A stretch of 64,000 bases of DNA from Anthoceros angustus. Its lineage: Eukaryota; Streptophyta; Anthocerotopsida; Anthocerotales; Anthocerotaceae. Positions 1 through 10,897 of this stretch are shown in pieces (the first letter of the stretch is position 1; each line of letters starts with the position of its first letter). The stretch lies in contig VJWM01000011.1 of assembly GCA_010909165.1 (NCBI GenBank), forward strand, positions 1,488,001 to 1,552,000, read 5' to 3'. Under the pieces are notes generated by a model. That model saw nothing but the letters and a program-made list of their open reading frames with translations. It ran no database searches and was not told where the DNA came from. A program made the translations under genes and the position numbers.

Positions 1-394
1 ATTCCATTGTCTTCATAAGAAGACAGGGAAACTCTCATATCATATTAGGTCTTTATGTTGATGACCTTGTTCTATGTTCCAACGATCTGAGCTTTCTCAA
101 TTTGATGAAAAGTGAACTCAGCAAGGAGTTCCTCATGATTGACAATGACATTATCAAGTTTCTACTTGGCCATAGGTTATTATCAACACAAATAACATTA
201 GTCTTCATCAAGAGAGGTATATTATAGACATGAGATAAATATCGGATGTAGAATTGCAAACCTGTCGACACCCCTATGCAAAATGGCGAGAGGCTACGTT
301 TCTCTATGTGCCCAAGCACTCTTGTAGAAATAGAAGAAATGAAGGATATATCCTTTAAAGGCGTTGTGGGCAGCATACAACATCTAGTCCAAAA
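1..394 (+). pseudogene. Ty1/Copia reverse-transcriptase fragment
   Basis: This is a piece of a Copia pol gene running into the window from the left. Translation near the left edge gives a YVDD active-site box (positions 54-65) in the context LYVDDLVLCSND, the usual Copia RT catalytic motif. Further right, in shifted frames, are the Copia landmarks PVDTPM and GVVGSIQHLVQNT. At least two frame changes and stops break it, so it cannot make a protein. It stops abruptly at the TA dinucleotide that precedes the pogo-like terminal repeat, which suggests the DNA transposon inserted into an older Copia copy. The family call is secure from YVDD plus the GSIQHLV block; lineage within Copia is not resolved. 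Confidence 0.75.
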
Positions 395-396
395 TA

Positions 397-411
397 CAGT
401 CGGCCCCCCCT
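397..411 (+). repeat. Putative left terminal inverted repeat of the pogo-like element
   Basis: CAGTCGGCCCCCCCT begins one base after TA and resembles the CAGTC-type ends of plant pogo/Tigger elements. It abuts the broken Copia fragment. No partner was found on the right, so the call rests on its sequence and on the transposase downstream. Confidence 0.5.
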
Positions 412-822
412 AATTGGGAACTCTATAAATGGGATTCCTCTCTAAATGGGACCTCCGATCCTACTCCCTTTAGTTTACAGTGTAAAAAATGGGACTTTTC
501 CCTAAATAATTGGGACCTTTTGAAATATACATTCATGTTAGTTTCACCTCCCTAAATGGGATTTTTTATTTTTTATACTAAAAAATTAAAAAAAGAAAAA
601 AAAGAATCAAATAGGTATCGAATAGACTTCATATTCTATCAATATAATATAAGCACATGACCATCGAGAATAAGTTATAACGCTCGAGATACTACCAATC
701 CCCGAGTCTATATATGTATGTTACTACACACAGAAGAAGGCATCAGAAAGTGTCTTGTTTTGCTAGGTTGATCTACTGTTTAAGTTTTCTCTTGGAGGAA
801 GTTTTTGTTAGAGATAGCAACG

Positions 823-2535
823 ATGCCTCCTCGTAAGCATCACACCTTGACTAAAGGGCAGAAGAAAGAGTTATGTGAATATCATATTGCTAATCCAAAT
901 GTGACACAAAAAGTGTTGGGGGCATGGGCACAAGATAAGTTTGGCATCCCAGTGTCCAAAAGTGTTATGTCTAGGATTCTTCAAGAGAGTGCAAGTCATT
1001 TGGACCCTTCGAGAGCTAATATGGAAGCGTTGCGACATCGTAAAGTGGCTTGCCCAGAAGTCGATAAAGCATTGCACGCTTGGGCTATTGCAATGCAAGG
1101 AAGTGATATGACACTTTCTGATGATCTTCTTTGCGAGAAAGCTCGTTTCTTTGGCTGCTGGATGGCGTACTGTAGATGACGTCACCATGATTGGGTCAAT
1201 AAGTGGAAGAATAGGAATGGCTTCAAGTCTTATGTGAGACATGGAGAAGCAGGCAGTGCTGACCATACAGAAGCTGCAAAGGAAGCCATCACCATATTGC
1301 AAGCTCAAATCCTAGAATACGGAGTTGGCAATGTATTCAACATGGATGAAACAAGACTTTTTTATAGATTACCGCCAAATCGATCACTTGCTACAACGCG
1401 ACTTGCAGGATACAAGCAGTTGAAGGATAGGCTAACAGTTGCTCTCACCACTAATGTAGATGGATCGTGGAAGTTACCTCCATTTGTTATCAACATATAT
1501 GCTAGACCTCGTGCATTTACCCAGAGGAACCTTCAATCCCCAAACAACTTGGGAATTGTGTGGGCATATAATCGGAAAGCTTGGATGACTACAGAGCTGT
1601 TTGAACAATTCTTAAGAGACTTTGAACGCAGGATGGTTGTAGCAGGTCGGACAAGAGTGTTGTTAATACTCGATAATTGTCCTGCACATCGTCATCACAT
1701 TGAAGATGAATTGCGTGTCACAAAACTGGCTTATCTGCCCCCCAATGTAACCAACTTGTATCAACCACTAGATCAAGGAATCATTCGGTCTTTCAAGGCT
1801 CAATATCGAAAGCTTATGATTGCTTTCCAGTGTAAGGCATTAATGGATAATGTAGATCCGAGTATTGATGTCTATCAAGCAGTTGTTATGCTGGCGAAAG
1901 CGTGGAGGCTTCATGTTAGTCCACACACCATACGTAATTGCTGGAGGCACAGTACACTGTATGCAGCAGTGCAAGCAGAAGATGCTCAGTTGGGTGAGGG
2001 TTTAGACTTGAATGCAATGCCAGCATATGATCTAGGGGATCTTGAACAAGATCCTTCATTTCATACCGATTCATTGGATACCCAAATATTGGATCTGCAA
2101 CACGCATTGGATAGGTTGGCATTATTAACTTCTGAGGACATGGCATCAACAGATGCTGGATATCCAACCATGACTGCTGAAGAGTATGTCAACTTTGAGC
2201 AGGATGAAAATGTGGAGACAACATTTGTTCCCACAGAAGATGAAATATGGGATTCACTATTCCCTCAAGCTGCTGAAGAGGAGCTTGCCGAAAATATTGA
2301 AGAGCTTGCCGAAAATATTGAAGAGGAAGTAGCGACAATGCCACCCCTACCACGACAGACTATGGAAGATGCCATCAAAGGTTTGGAGGCAGCAAGAACT
2401 TACCTGATACAGATGCCACACGACACTACAGACTCTTTGGCATTGCTTAATGTCTGTGAGAAACACGTGATTAGTCATCATCTCAAAGTATCGCGAGTGC
2501 AAAGGAGTATTGTCGATTATTTCAGAGCACAATAG
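823..2535 (+). pseudogene. pogo/Tigger transposase (CENP-B-like HTH plus DDE), one in-frame stop
   Basis: Encodes a transposase of about 570 codons including the stop. I chose ATG 823 (MPPRKHH) because the earlier in-frame TTG is not a likely plant start. Residues about 1-70 form a psq/CENP-B-type helix-turn-helix (basic, with VTQKVLGAWAQDKFGIPVS). The DDE domain has all three acidic positions in familiar contexts: NMDETRLF near 1344, LILDNCPAH near 1670 and YQPLDQG near 1770. The C-terminus is acidic, with an ENIEELAENIEE repeat. The frame is open throughout except a single TGA at 1177-1179 between HTH and DDE; both sides are in the same frame. The stop lies in a stretch matching the family poorly, so a small compensated indel nearby is possible. 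No intron is needed. Probably inactive by one lesion, or active if the TGA is an assembly error. Confidence 0.8.
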
Positions 2536-2761
2536 ACTTTTAGGTGTGATTGAAGACTCCTAAGCTAAGCTTTTTCCTTTATAATAGGTAGAGGTTTTTT
2601 AATGCTGCTTAGAGAGAGTGCTAGCTTTCAAGCAACTATGTAGAGAAGTGGTAAAAGTTATTTTTAGTGAAACCTATCAATCAAAATAGGATTGTCGATC
2701 CATCTACTGGTCACTACTCATCTACCTCCGCCGTCGCCTAGGTTCCAAACGTCGCCTAGAA

Positions 2762-2945
2762 CACAATTCTCCTGAAGTCTGTGCCAGAGCATTAGCAAAC
2801 AACGAGCTTGATTGCGCACGCAAGAGATAGAAGAAGACAACCTCCCACGTTGGTAAGTAGCCATCCATGATCAATGAAAGTGCTGCTTTCGCTGTTGCTC
2901 GTCACGTGGCCTCTTCAAGGTTGTTGATCCACTCGACCATCCTTC
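2762..2945. repeat. Dispersed repeat, copy A
   Basis: Matches 3651-3845 (copy B) with numerous differences; shared landmarks are CACAATTCTCC, AGCATTAGCAA, GCAAGAGA and the block GCTTTCGCTGTTGCTCGTCA followed by CGTGGCCTCTT. Same orientation as copies B and C. Nature unknown; no coding potential seen. Confidence 0.6.
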
Positions 2946-3540
2946 CAGCCTGGACGTCTACCAGTCACTACCCATCTTCCTCCACCGTTGCTTGGCTAGG
3001 TTCCAAACTAGCTTAACCCTAGAATGATGGAGAGGTTTTCTGTGATTTTTTTGCTTAAATATTTATTATATTTTTTTGAAGGGATATTAATTTTTATTTC
3101 TACTAAACCCATAATTTTATTCCCGTAAAAAATGATGTGTCCTGCTCATGATTTTAATCCCTGTACATTCTTGCACCGACATTCATATAATTTTCATAGT
3201 CCACGTTCCTTGAGCAAATGATGTATCCCACTCATAATCTCATCCTTGGTATCAAAATCCATGTAACTATACTGAGCCTCATTTCTTGGTTTTTTGATAG
3301 CATCTTCTGCTGAATAAGATGCTTTAGTCCATGCTTCCTTGAGCAAATATTTTCATGGACACACTCAGCGATGTGTACTAGGCGTGTGAAAAAAACGGAG
3401 TCAACAAGTCACATTTCATTGTCAAAGAATTTTCAGTGCTCCAACCATAGTTACATGAAAACTACATTCCACATATGCACCCATTGAACGTACACCAAAC
3501 CGCCGAGCTCGAGCTAGAGCTTGAGTGTATGCCACACCCC

Positions 3541-3850
3541 CGCTACACGTGCAAGAATTGCCCTCCAGTAGTACTAATGAAGTCACACATACATGATCTA
3601 CAAAGATGCTTGAATGCCATGGCTATATGAAATCACAAACTCCCAAGTGTCACAATTCTCCCAAGGGCTATGGCAGAGCATTAGCAAGTTCAAGCTCGAG
3701 CTTGAACTTGAGCTTGCGCATGCAAGAGAAAGAAGATGACAATCTCCGCGTTCAGAAGTAACCATCCATGATCCATGAAGGTATTGCTTTCGCTGTTGCT
3801 CGTCACGTGGCCTCTTTAGGGTTGTCGATCCATGGGGCCATCCTGCATAT
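3541..3850. repeat. Dispersed repeat, copy B
   Basis: The segment beginning AAGAATTGCCCTCCAGTAGT through the AAGAGAAAGAAGA block is repeated almost base for base at 10898-11080, the right flank of the Copia-1 element, in the same orientation. Its second half also matches copy A. Together these show that Copia-1 lies in a locally duplicated non-coding region. Confidence 0.7.
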
Positions 3851-3861
3851 GTGCGTTGTCA

Positions 3862-3866
3862 AGAAT
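3862..3866. repeat. Target site duplication AGAAT, left side of Copia-1
   Basis: AGAAT lies immediately outside the left LTR and again immediately outside the right LTR (10898-10902). A perfect 5-bp duplication is the signature of Copia integrase. Confidence 0.8.
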
Positions 3867-4073
3867 TAAAGAAACCACTAGAGCGAATGAATTTGCATTG
3901 ATAGATCAAGGTATTTATACAAGTGTGTTCGTGTAACTGCTGAGCAGTTGATACTCTACAAAGTAACCTGCCTAACTGTGGAAACTGAAGCTTAAACATT
4001 ATTTTCCAGGCATCTATGTGAAATGTGCCCTAACTCGGATCCGCCAGCGCCTGCATCGCGCTATGTCGCAACA
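3867..4073 (-). repeat. Copia-1 3' LTR
   Basis: 207-bp LTR; on the minus strand it begins TGTTGCGACATAGC and ends TTTCTTTA. It matches 10693-10897 with only a few substitutions and small indels. A purine-rich tract (GCGAGGGGGAG on the minus strand, about 4074-4084) lies just upstream and would prime plus-strand synthesis. Confidence 0.88.
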
Positions 4074-4448
4074 CTCCCCCTCGCTGTTGATCCCAAGCTC
4101 ATCATTTCCCTCGCGATGGCGTCACACATCCTCATGTCCAACTAGTCCTCTGCTTTCCTTCCAGTGCCTGCTGGCATCTCTAGCCCGCGAGTCACATGAC
4201 CTCTGGCGCAATGCCGGAGAATCGGAAGTCTCAAGCGTGCTAGAGTCCCCAAACTCAGACATGGAGAAACTGGATGTGCAAAGGAGAACGAGAGCATCTC
4301 GAGAGTAGCTTCGCAGCAAACATGGTAGGGCATCAGAATGAAAAGTTCAGGAAATGTGGATGCCCAACCTCTGCCTCCAGATGGTGAACAAGAGTTGGTG
4401 GAGTGGCCTTGCGATGGAGAGCTAGCTGCTGAGCTTGTAGGCTCCCCC

Positions 4449-4967
4449 TCAAGCGGAACGGAGAGTGCCTGTGCGGACACCATTCAGATACTCCTCCTTG
4501 CTGAGCAATCCAATGCCACTTACGTGCTTCTCGTGCAATGCCTTGGAGAGTCCCTTGGTAAGCAGGTCTGAGGTATTCTCGCTTGTGTTGACATACTGTA
4601 AAAGAACCTTCTTCTCTTTGACTACCTGATGGATAAAATGATGCTGGATCTCCATGTGTTTGGTCCTCGCGTGCAGGATGGGGTTGTGTGTCATCGCAAT
4701 TGCTGATTGGTTGTCACAGAGCAACTTGGTTGGCTGATCTTGCTTCTGGTTGATGTCACTAAGGAACTGCCGAATCCAAAGGATTTCCTTCGCAGCTAGG
4801 GATGTGGCTGCGTACTCTGCCTCCGTGGACGACAAGGACACAGTTTGCATCTTCTTGCAGCCCCAAGAGACAAGCCCGTGATTGATGAGCATACAATAGG
4901 CTGCAGTGGACTTAGGCATCTGGATCACACCTTGTCTGCGGAGTAGGAGGTTAGTGTGAGTTTGCAA
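4449..4967 (-). pseudogene. Copia-1 RNase H / pol C-terminus
   Basis: Copia RNase H with the standard block SSTEAEYAATSLAAKEILWIRQFL followed by a short DNQSAIAMTHN motif and HARTKHMEIQHHFI, then the terminal DLLTKGLSK signature. Roughly 170 codons are open. The upstream end joins reverse-transcriptase sequence only through a rearranged junction near 4920, where the internal tandem duplication begins, so it is not continuous with an intact RT. Confidence 0.8.
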
Positions 4968-7140
4968 GATGGGTCACCTCGTATACCAATCCAGTGTCTT
5001 GTGGCCCTTCGTAGCGGAGAATGCGCTTCACGCTGGTCCAATGGGCCCTTCACGGGTTGGAGAGATATCTTGATGCAATGTTGACTTGGGAGATATCGCT
5101 GGTCCAATGGGCCCTTCACAGAGGGCACTTGTGACATCTCTTGGGCCTCCTCTCGAGTTGAAGGGCAGTCCTCCATGGATATCTTCTCACCAGATGCGAT
5201 GGGAGTTGAGATAGGCTTGGCATCCTTCAATTTAAATCTTTCGAGCAGCTGATCGACATAGTGTTCTTGATGTATGAAGAATGAGCTGTTCGCAGGGTTG
5301 TGTTCAAATTGCACTCCGAGGGCAAATCGAAGGGGTCCCATGTCAACTACTTCGTACTCCTTTGACAATGTGTCTTTGACTTCTTGTATTGTTAAAGAAT
5401 TCCCAAAGATAAAGTTGTTATCAACATAGTGGTGATGATGACAAGCTTGCCTTGTTCTTGCAGGACATAGACGCTGGTGTCGAGGGCGTGAGGTGAAGCG
5501 CATTTCTTCAAGTACAAGTCGGCCCTGCTCCACACTTGTGCTGATTGCTTCAAGCCGTATATGGACTTGAGGAGCTTGTACACTTTGGAGCTGTGCTTGA
5601 TGAAGCCTGGCGGTTGTAGCATATAGATGTCCTCATGTAGAGTGCCATATAGAAATGCTGTTTTAACATCTACCTGGTGTATGTGCAGGTGATGATGGAC
5701 TGCAAAGGCTAGCAGTATTCGGATTGAGGTTGCTTTAACCACAAGACTGAAGAGTCTATTATCTTCATAATCAAAGCCTGGTACCTGGGTGAAACCATGG
5801 GCTACCAGTGTGGCCTTATACCTGGATATTGTACCATCTGGATTGAGCTTCCTTCGAAAAGTCCACTTGTAGGATATAGGCTTTCTACCACCGTAAGTCC
5901 GTGAGCTTCGGTTTTATTGGCAATTAAAGAGTCGCATTTTGACTTGGGAGATATCGCTGGTCCATTCAAGTGTACCGAGTGCCTCTTGGATGTTGGCAGG
6001 ACATCTTGCATCTCTATTGCGAGAGGCGTGATAAAGGGCAAGTCGAATCTGGATCACACCTTGTCTGCGGAGTAGGAGGTTAGTGTGAGTTTGCAAGATG
6101 GGTCACCTCGTATACCAATCCAGTGTCTTGTGGCCCTTCGTAGCGGAGAATGCGCTTCACGCTGGTCCAATGGGCCCTTCACGGGTTGGAGAGATATCTT
6201 GATGCAATGTTGACTTGGGAGATATCGCTGGTCAGTTACCGGATCTGAAGGCTGCCCAGCTGTAGGGCACTTGTGACATCTCTTGGGCCTCCTCCGAGTT
6301 GAAGGGCAGTCCTCCATGGATATCTTCTCACCGGATCGATGGGAGTTGAGACAGCTTGGCATCCTTCAATTTAAATCTTTCGGTGATCGACATAGTGTTC
6401 TTGATGTATGAAGAATGAGCTGTTCGCAGGGTTGTGTTCAAATTGCACTCCGAGGGCAAATCGAAGGGGTCCCATGTCGACAATACTCCTTTGACAATGT
6501 GTCTTTGACTTCTTGTATTGCGGCGGTCATTCCCAAAGATAAAGTTGTTATCAACATACAGTGATGATGACAAGCTTGCCTTGTTCTTGCAGGACATAGG
6601 CGGTGTCGGAGAGGCGTGAGGTGAAGCATTTCTTCAAGTACAAGTCGGATCTCGTTCCACACTTGTCTTGATTGCTTCAAAGTATATGGACTTGAGGAGC
6701 TTGTACACTTTGATGATGAAACTGGCGGTTGTAGCATATAGATGTCCTCATGTAGAGTGCCGTATAGAAATGTTGTTTTAACATCTACCTGGTGTATGTG
6801 CAGGTGATGATGGGCTGCAAAGGCTAGCAGTATTCGGATTGAGGTTGCTTTAACCACAAGACTGAAGAGTCTATTCTCTTCATAATCAAAGCCTGGTACC
6901 TGGGTGAAACCATGGGCTACCAGTGTGGCCTTATACCTGGATATTGTACCATCTGGATTGAGCTTCCTTCGAAAAGTCCACTTGTAGGATATAGGCTTTC
7001 TACCACCAGGTAAGTCTGTGAGCTTCCAGGTTTTATTGGCAATTAAAGAGTCGTACTTTGACTTGACTGCTGCGGTCCATTCAAGTGTACTAAGTGCCTC
7101 TTGGATGTTGGCAGGGACATCTTGCATCTCTATTGCAGAG
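4921..7140 (-). repeat. Tandem duplication of the Copia-1 reverse transcriptase (period about 1129 bp)
   Basis: Sequence starting TGGATCACACCTTGTCTGCG at 4921 recurs at 6050, and the similarity continues through the RT region to about 7140. Each copy carries RT pieces (VKATSIRILLAFA, the HIHQVDVKTAFLYG block and LKDAKPISTPIA). The catalytic box reads YVDN rather than YVDD in both copies, so the mutation predates the duplication. The second copy differs from the first mainly by many 1-5 base deletions, often in C/G-rich spots. Confidence 0.75.
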
Positions 7141-7705
7141 AGAGCGTGATAAAGGGCAAGGCTGGATCATTATCGTGGCTTGTGCCGACACATCTTCAGG
7201 TGGAATGGCTGTATGACGGGAGAATGACTCTCTAGGAACAGAAGGTGGATTCCTCCATAGGTGGCTTGGTGGTCGATTGCGTGCAGAACGCCTTAGAGGT
7301 TCGGGTTGGAGCAGTGCGGGCTTTGGTTCTGGATTGAGCTTCCTGCGAAAAGTCCACTTGTAGGATATAGGCTTTCTACCACCGTAAGTCCGTGAGCTTC
7401 GGTTTTATTGGCAATTAAAGAGTCGTGACTTGGCTGCTGCGGTCCATTCAGGTGTACTGAGTGCCTCTTGGATGTTGGCGAGGACATCTTGCATCTCTAT
7501 TGCGAGAGGCGTGATAAAGGCAAGTAGGCTGGATCATTATCGGGCTTGTCTTGGTCTTGGCACATCTTGTGGAATGGCTGTATGACGGGAGAATGACTCT
7601 CTAGGAACAGAAGGTGGATTCCTCCATAGGTGACTTGGTGGTCGATTGTGCGAACGCCTTAGAGGTTCGGGTTCTGGAACAGGTACGGGCTTTGGTTCTG
7701 GATTG
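7130..7705 (-). repeat. Smaller tandem duplication in Copia-1 (period about 370 bp)
   Basis: GGAATGGCTGTATGACGGGA occurs at 7202 and again at 7571, with matching sequence on both sides including the AGAATGACTCTCTAGGAACA block. The unit carries the linker between integrase and RT. It overlaps the end of the larger 1129-bp duplication, so at least two duplication events affected this element. Confidence 0.7.
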
Positions 7706-7758
7706 AGAGGTGCAATTGGTTGCAGAGGAGGTGGTACCGACCTATGGCGTGGTAGTGC

Positions 7759-8740
7759 CTAGATGGCTTGCCGAGGAGGAGGCTGACCGGCCGGCCGCCA
7801 GCTCAAACTGGATTTCCTCTTGAGCTTGGAGCTCGTCTTTGTCGTAGAGTGTTTCCCCCTCAAGGTCGAGAGGGGAATCCGAGTGAAGGAAACCTGACAT
7901 GCTAGGGCAGGAAGAGGAGACGAGAGGGAAGCTAGATAGGAGTTAAGTAGCAAAGATTCATGGAAATGAGCGCTACGGGAAAGAATTACCTCTCGGGTGG
8001 CAAGGTCAAAGAGGCGATAGGCCTTGGATTGGTTTGAGTACCCGATAAAGAGGAGTTTTCTACCCTTGTCGTCCCACTTCTTCCGGTTCACATCAGGGAT
8101 ATGGGCGAATGCGGGGCTGCCAAATATTCTTAGATGAGAAATGCGGGGCTTGTGCTCGGTCCATCATTCAAACGGAGTGATGTTGGGCAGCTCCTTTGTT
8201 GGCAGGCGGTTCTTCAAGTAGTTGGAGGTTGCCACAGCCTCGGCCCAGTAACCTCGAGTGAGCCCAGAAAGCTTGAGAATAGATCTGGAGATCTCAAGCA
8301 AAGAGCGATTCAGGCATGGCTTGTGTACTCCCGCTGTCAATGCGAGAGCATGCACTGAAGCTGCTTTGCCTTTCTCGCTGTGAAATTCTTGGAAGCATGT
8401 AAGTGCGTCATCCTTGTGCTTCAGGAAGAAAATATGGCAGTACCTCGTCCAAAAAAGTCAGGAAGTAGGAGTGGCCTCCAAAACTGGAGGTGCTCATGGG
8501 TCCGCAAATATCTGAGTGAACGACTTCAAGGAGGCGTCGAGCTCGAGTAGGTGAGGGATCTTTGAATGGGAGCTGATGCAGCTTTGAGTACTTGCAAATT
8601 TTGCAGAAGTCTTGGAGTACCTTGATGTTGACTGGATCTTTGTACATGTCCAGGTTGGAAAATGTGCTGAGGTACCGTGGATTGATGTGTCCTGCTCGAC
8701 AGTGCCAGAGTCTGGTGTTGTCGAGGTTGCTAGATGATGA
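7759..8740 (-). pseudogene. Copia-1 integrase region
   Basis: Minus-strand pieces give the pre-integrase zinc-binding segment (CKICKYSKLHQLPF near 8560-8600), the start of the integrase core (LLEVVHSDICGPM near 8530), a later core part (GYWAEAVATSNYLKNRLPT near 8200-8240) and the C-terminal domain (KLLFIGYSNQSKAYRLFD near 8020-8060). The central part that should carry the second Asp and the Glu of the DDE triad is missing around 8360-8430. Several frame changes are present. Confidence 0.75.
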
Positions 8741-9049
8741 GCTATCGACGGCCAGTGCTGATGAGGACTGAATATTAAGCAGGTACAGGTCGTTGAAAGG
8801 GAGTCCGTGTGCGATTGCAGTTTGCGTCTTGTCTTTTGAATGTAAGATGGAGCAATGATTTCCTTGGAAAGTGATGATGAAGTCATGCTCCGTTGCAAGC
8901 TTAGAGATAAGACTGATAAGAGATTCTTTGTCATAGCAGGGACATGGAGAGCGCCGTTGATTATAAGGGTCTCGCCGTTTGACAATCGCAGCTGTACTTC
9001 ACCGGTGCCTTCAACTGGGAGAGAGCTGTCGTCTCCGAGGAGGACGTGT

Positions 9050-10117
9050 TGGTCGAAGTGAACAGTGTGATAGGATGTGAACATATCCTTGCTGCTGCAG
9101 ATGTGGGTTGTGGCTCCTGAGTCTAGAAACCATCTGCAACTGTTCGTTCTGGTGAGTGTTAAACAAACAGCTAGAATTGAGCTTGCAAGGGGTGACTTGA
9201 TGGATGTAGTCACGTTGGACTCGTTTCTGGGTGAGTCTCGTCGGGGTTCTCCCGACTGTTTCTTTCTGCATTCGTGCTCGAAATGGCCTCGGATCTTGCA
9301 CCAATTGCAGGGTCCTTTGCCATTCTTCTTATGATTGTTCTGACTGTATCTGTTGTAGCTTCCAGATGACTGCTGTTGTGAGTCGAAAGGTCGCCGATCG
9401 GAGAAGTTACCGCGTCCTCTGCCTCTTCGACCCCCTCGGCCTCGAGAGATGAAGAGTGCGGAGTTGGAGCTACCTTGGCCAGCACGTGGGTTGGAGCCAC
9501 GGCTTGATTCCTCCTCGTGTAGTGCTCCCACAACTTCAGAGAAGATGCCAGATGCTGGTGCACCTCCCGCTCGTGTGGCTTGTCAGAGGATAGAGCTCTG
9601 GGAACTAACAAACATTCTGTAAGATGCAGGCAGAGATGTAAGGAGTTGCTGCTTGATGCTCGGTGATGGTGGTGCCGGCTGCGGTGAGGCGAGCCCTGGA
9701 AGCTTGAAAGTTGCTGATATGCTGCTCAACACTTTCAGTGTCCTTCATCTTGATTTGGTAGAACAATCTGGTTGCATTTATTTGTGACATTGAGTCTTGC
9801 GACTGGAACATGTCGTTAAGTGCTTTCGAGATTGCGTGAGCATCGTCCTTCCCTTGTGTGTGATGGAGCATGTTTTTGTCAAGTGCAAAGATTAGAGCAT
9901 TGCGCGTACGTTTGTCCTTCTTAACCTAGGCTGCAATTGTATCAGGTGTAGCAACGGGGTTGGTAGCGGGCCCAGGCTTCACGAGTGTGCCGTCCGCAAT
10001 CTCCATCAACTCGTGTTCTTCAAAAAGGGCGGTAACTCGCATCTTCCATACACCAAAATCTGTTCCGCTGAATCGGTCACGATCGCGGAGCTCAATTTTG
10101 GTGGTTGGTGCTGCCAT
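9050..10117 (-). pseudogene. Copia-1 Gag and protease region
   Basis: Gag starts at ATG 10117 (MAAPTTKIELRDRDRFSGTD), a typical Copia Gag opening with GVWKMRVTALF. A TAG interrupts it at about 9930, where the family normally has Trp, consistent with a G-to-A change. Gag continues with the LSTF-like FYQIKMKDTESVEQHISNFQ block. The RNA-binding zinc knuckle CNWCKIRGHFEHEC (CX2CX4HX4C) is at 9309-9268. Protease shows WFLDSGATTHIC with the catalytic DSG at about 9123-9115. The stretch 9605-9871 is open and in the same frame as the Gag start, so only a few lesions separate Gag from an open frame. Confidence 0.8.
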
Positions 10118-10680
10118 GATTGCTTGTTTCTTAGTCTTTCTTTTATAATTCTTAAGGGGATCGAATGCTAACATACGCCGTGTAGGATGCTAGGATACTG
10201 TCTAAAATCTACAGATTCTCTCTAATGCTAGGTGGAGCGACTTGATTTGGTACTCGATTGCTGAAAGTTGTGACTTCAGGTCTTCAGGAGTGATGATTGT
10301 CCTTGCAGGGAAGGTACTTGGGTGATTGCGAGATGATCCTGCAAACGGTGAGTTAGGAAAACGTCGAGATGATGGTGAGCTGCGAGGTGGCAGCGATGAT
10401 GGGCTTGAGTAGCTTGCGTGGTATGCTGGAGTAGGTGCACGTCGAGGTTTGAATCCAATACCGCGCGTCATTTCTGCGACGCAATCACTGCAGATGACTT
10501 GCCTTGGGGGCGGGGCCCGGCCAAGAGGTGAGTAGCACGCTGGTGTGCGCTTCCTAGCCATGTTGCCAATTTCAAGATCGTTGGCGCTAATTGCCTTTTG
10601 TTTTGTGCAGCGCCATAGCGACGGATCTTGGAAGACCAGGCGCGACGCGCTTGATGCACCGAAAGGCAGGGAGCGCTGCG

Positions 10681-10692
10681 GCTATGATACCA
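10681..10692 (-). promoter_or_regulatory. Copia-1 primer-binding site (initiator tRNA-Met)
   Basis: On the minus strand TGGTATCATAGC begins directly after the 5' LTR. It matches the plant initiator tRNA-Met 3' end complement (TGGTATCAGAGC) with one difference. This fixes element orientation and the inner LTR boundary. Confidence 0.85.
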
Positions 10693-10897
10693 TAAAGAAA
10701 CCACTAGAGCGAATGAATTTGCATTGATAGATCAAGGTATTTATACAAGTGTGTTCGTGTAACTGCTGAGCAATTGATACTCTACAAATAACCTGCCTAA
10801 CCGTGGGAACTGAAGCTTAAACATTATTTTCCAGCATCTATGTGAAACGTGCCCTAACTCGGATCCGCCAGCGCCTGCATCGCGCTATGTCGCAACA
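10693..10897 (-). repeat. Copia-1 5' LTR
   Basis: 205-bp partner of 3867-4073, followed on the plus strand by the AGAAT target duplication at 10898-10902. It contains TATTTATA-type sequence (about 10737-10744) that could be part of its promoter, though on the minus strand this reads TATAAATA. Confidence 0.88.

Larger units (their letters stand above)
397..2540 (+). mobile_element. pogo/Tigger-like DNA transposon, 3' end not found
   Basis: A Tc1/mariner-superfamily element of the pogo/Tigger type. The left end shows CAGTCGGCCCC directly after a TA dinucleotide (395-396), which fits a pogo terminal inverted repeat with a TA target duplication. Between 410 and 560 a short motif close to TAAATGGGAC recurs four to five times, probably subterminal transposase-binding repeats. 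The transposase gene follows. I looked for the matching inverted end after 2540 and did not find it, so the element is probably truncated at its 3' side or its end has diverged. The right boundary given is therefore only the end of the coding region. Confidence 0.65.
2536..3861. other. Intergenic DNA with local duplications
   Basis: No gene is seen. The stretch 2696-2765 (CTACTGGTCACTACTCATCT region) is repeated in diverged form at 2950-3020, a local duplication about 250 bp apart. It also holds copies A and B of the dispersed repeat described separately. Otherwise AT-rich with homopolymer T runs near 3060-3110. Confidence 0.6.
3867..10897 (-). mobile_element. Ty1/Copia LTR retrotransposon 1, complete ends, decayed coding
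   Basis: A 7.0-kb element read on the minus strand. LTRs of 207 and 205 bp at each end are nearly identical, flanked by the 5-bp duplication AGAAT. A primer-binding site complementary to initiator tRNA-Met sits inside the 5' LTR and a purine tract inside the 3' LTR. Order on the minus strand is gag, zinc knuckle, protease, integrase, reverse transcriptase, RNase H, which is Copia order. The coding part is broken by stops and frameshifts and swollen by internal tandem duplications: one with period about 1129 bp (4921-6049 against 6050-7140) and one with period about 370 bp (7130-7705). LTR similarity suggests a fairly recent insertion, so the heavy damage in the coding part is odd. Confidence 0.9.

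Noticed and set aside
9210-9611. 133-codon minus-strand ORF in Copia-1
   Set aside because: It is a shifted frame over the Gag zinc-knuckle region; the true frame carries the CX2CX4HX4C motif.
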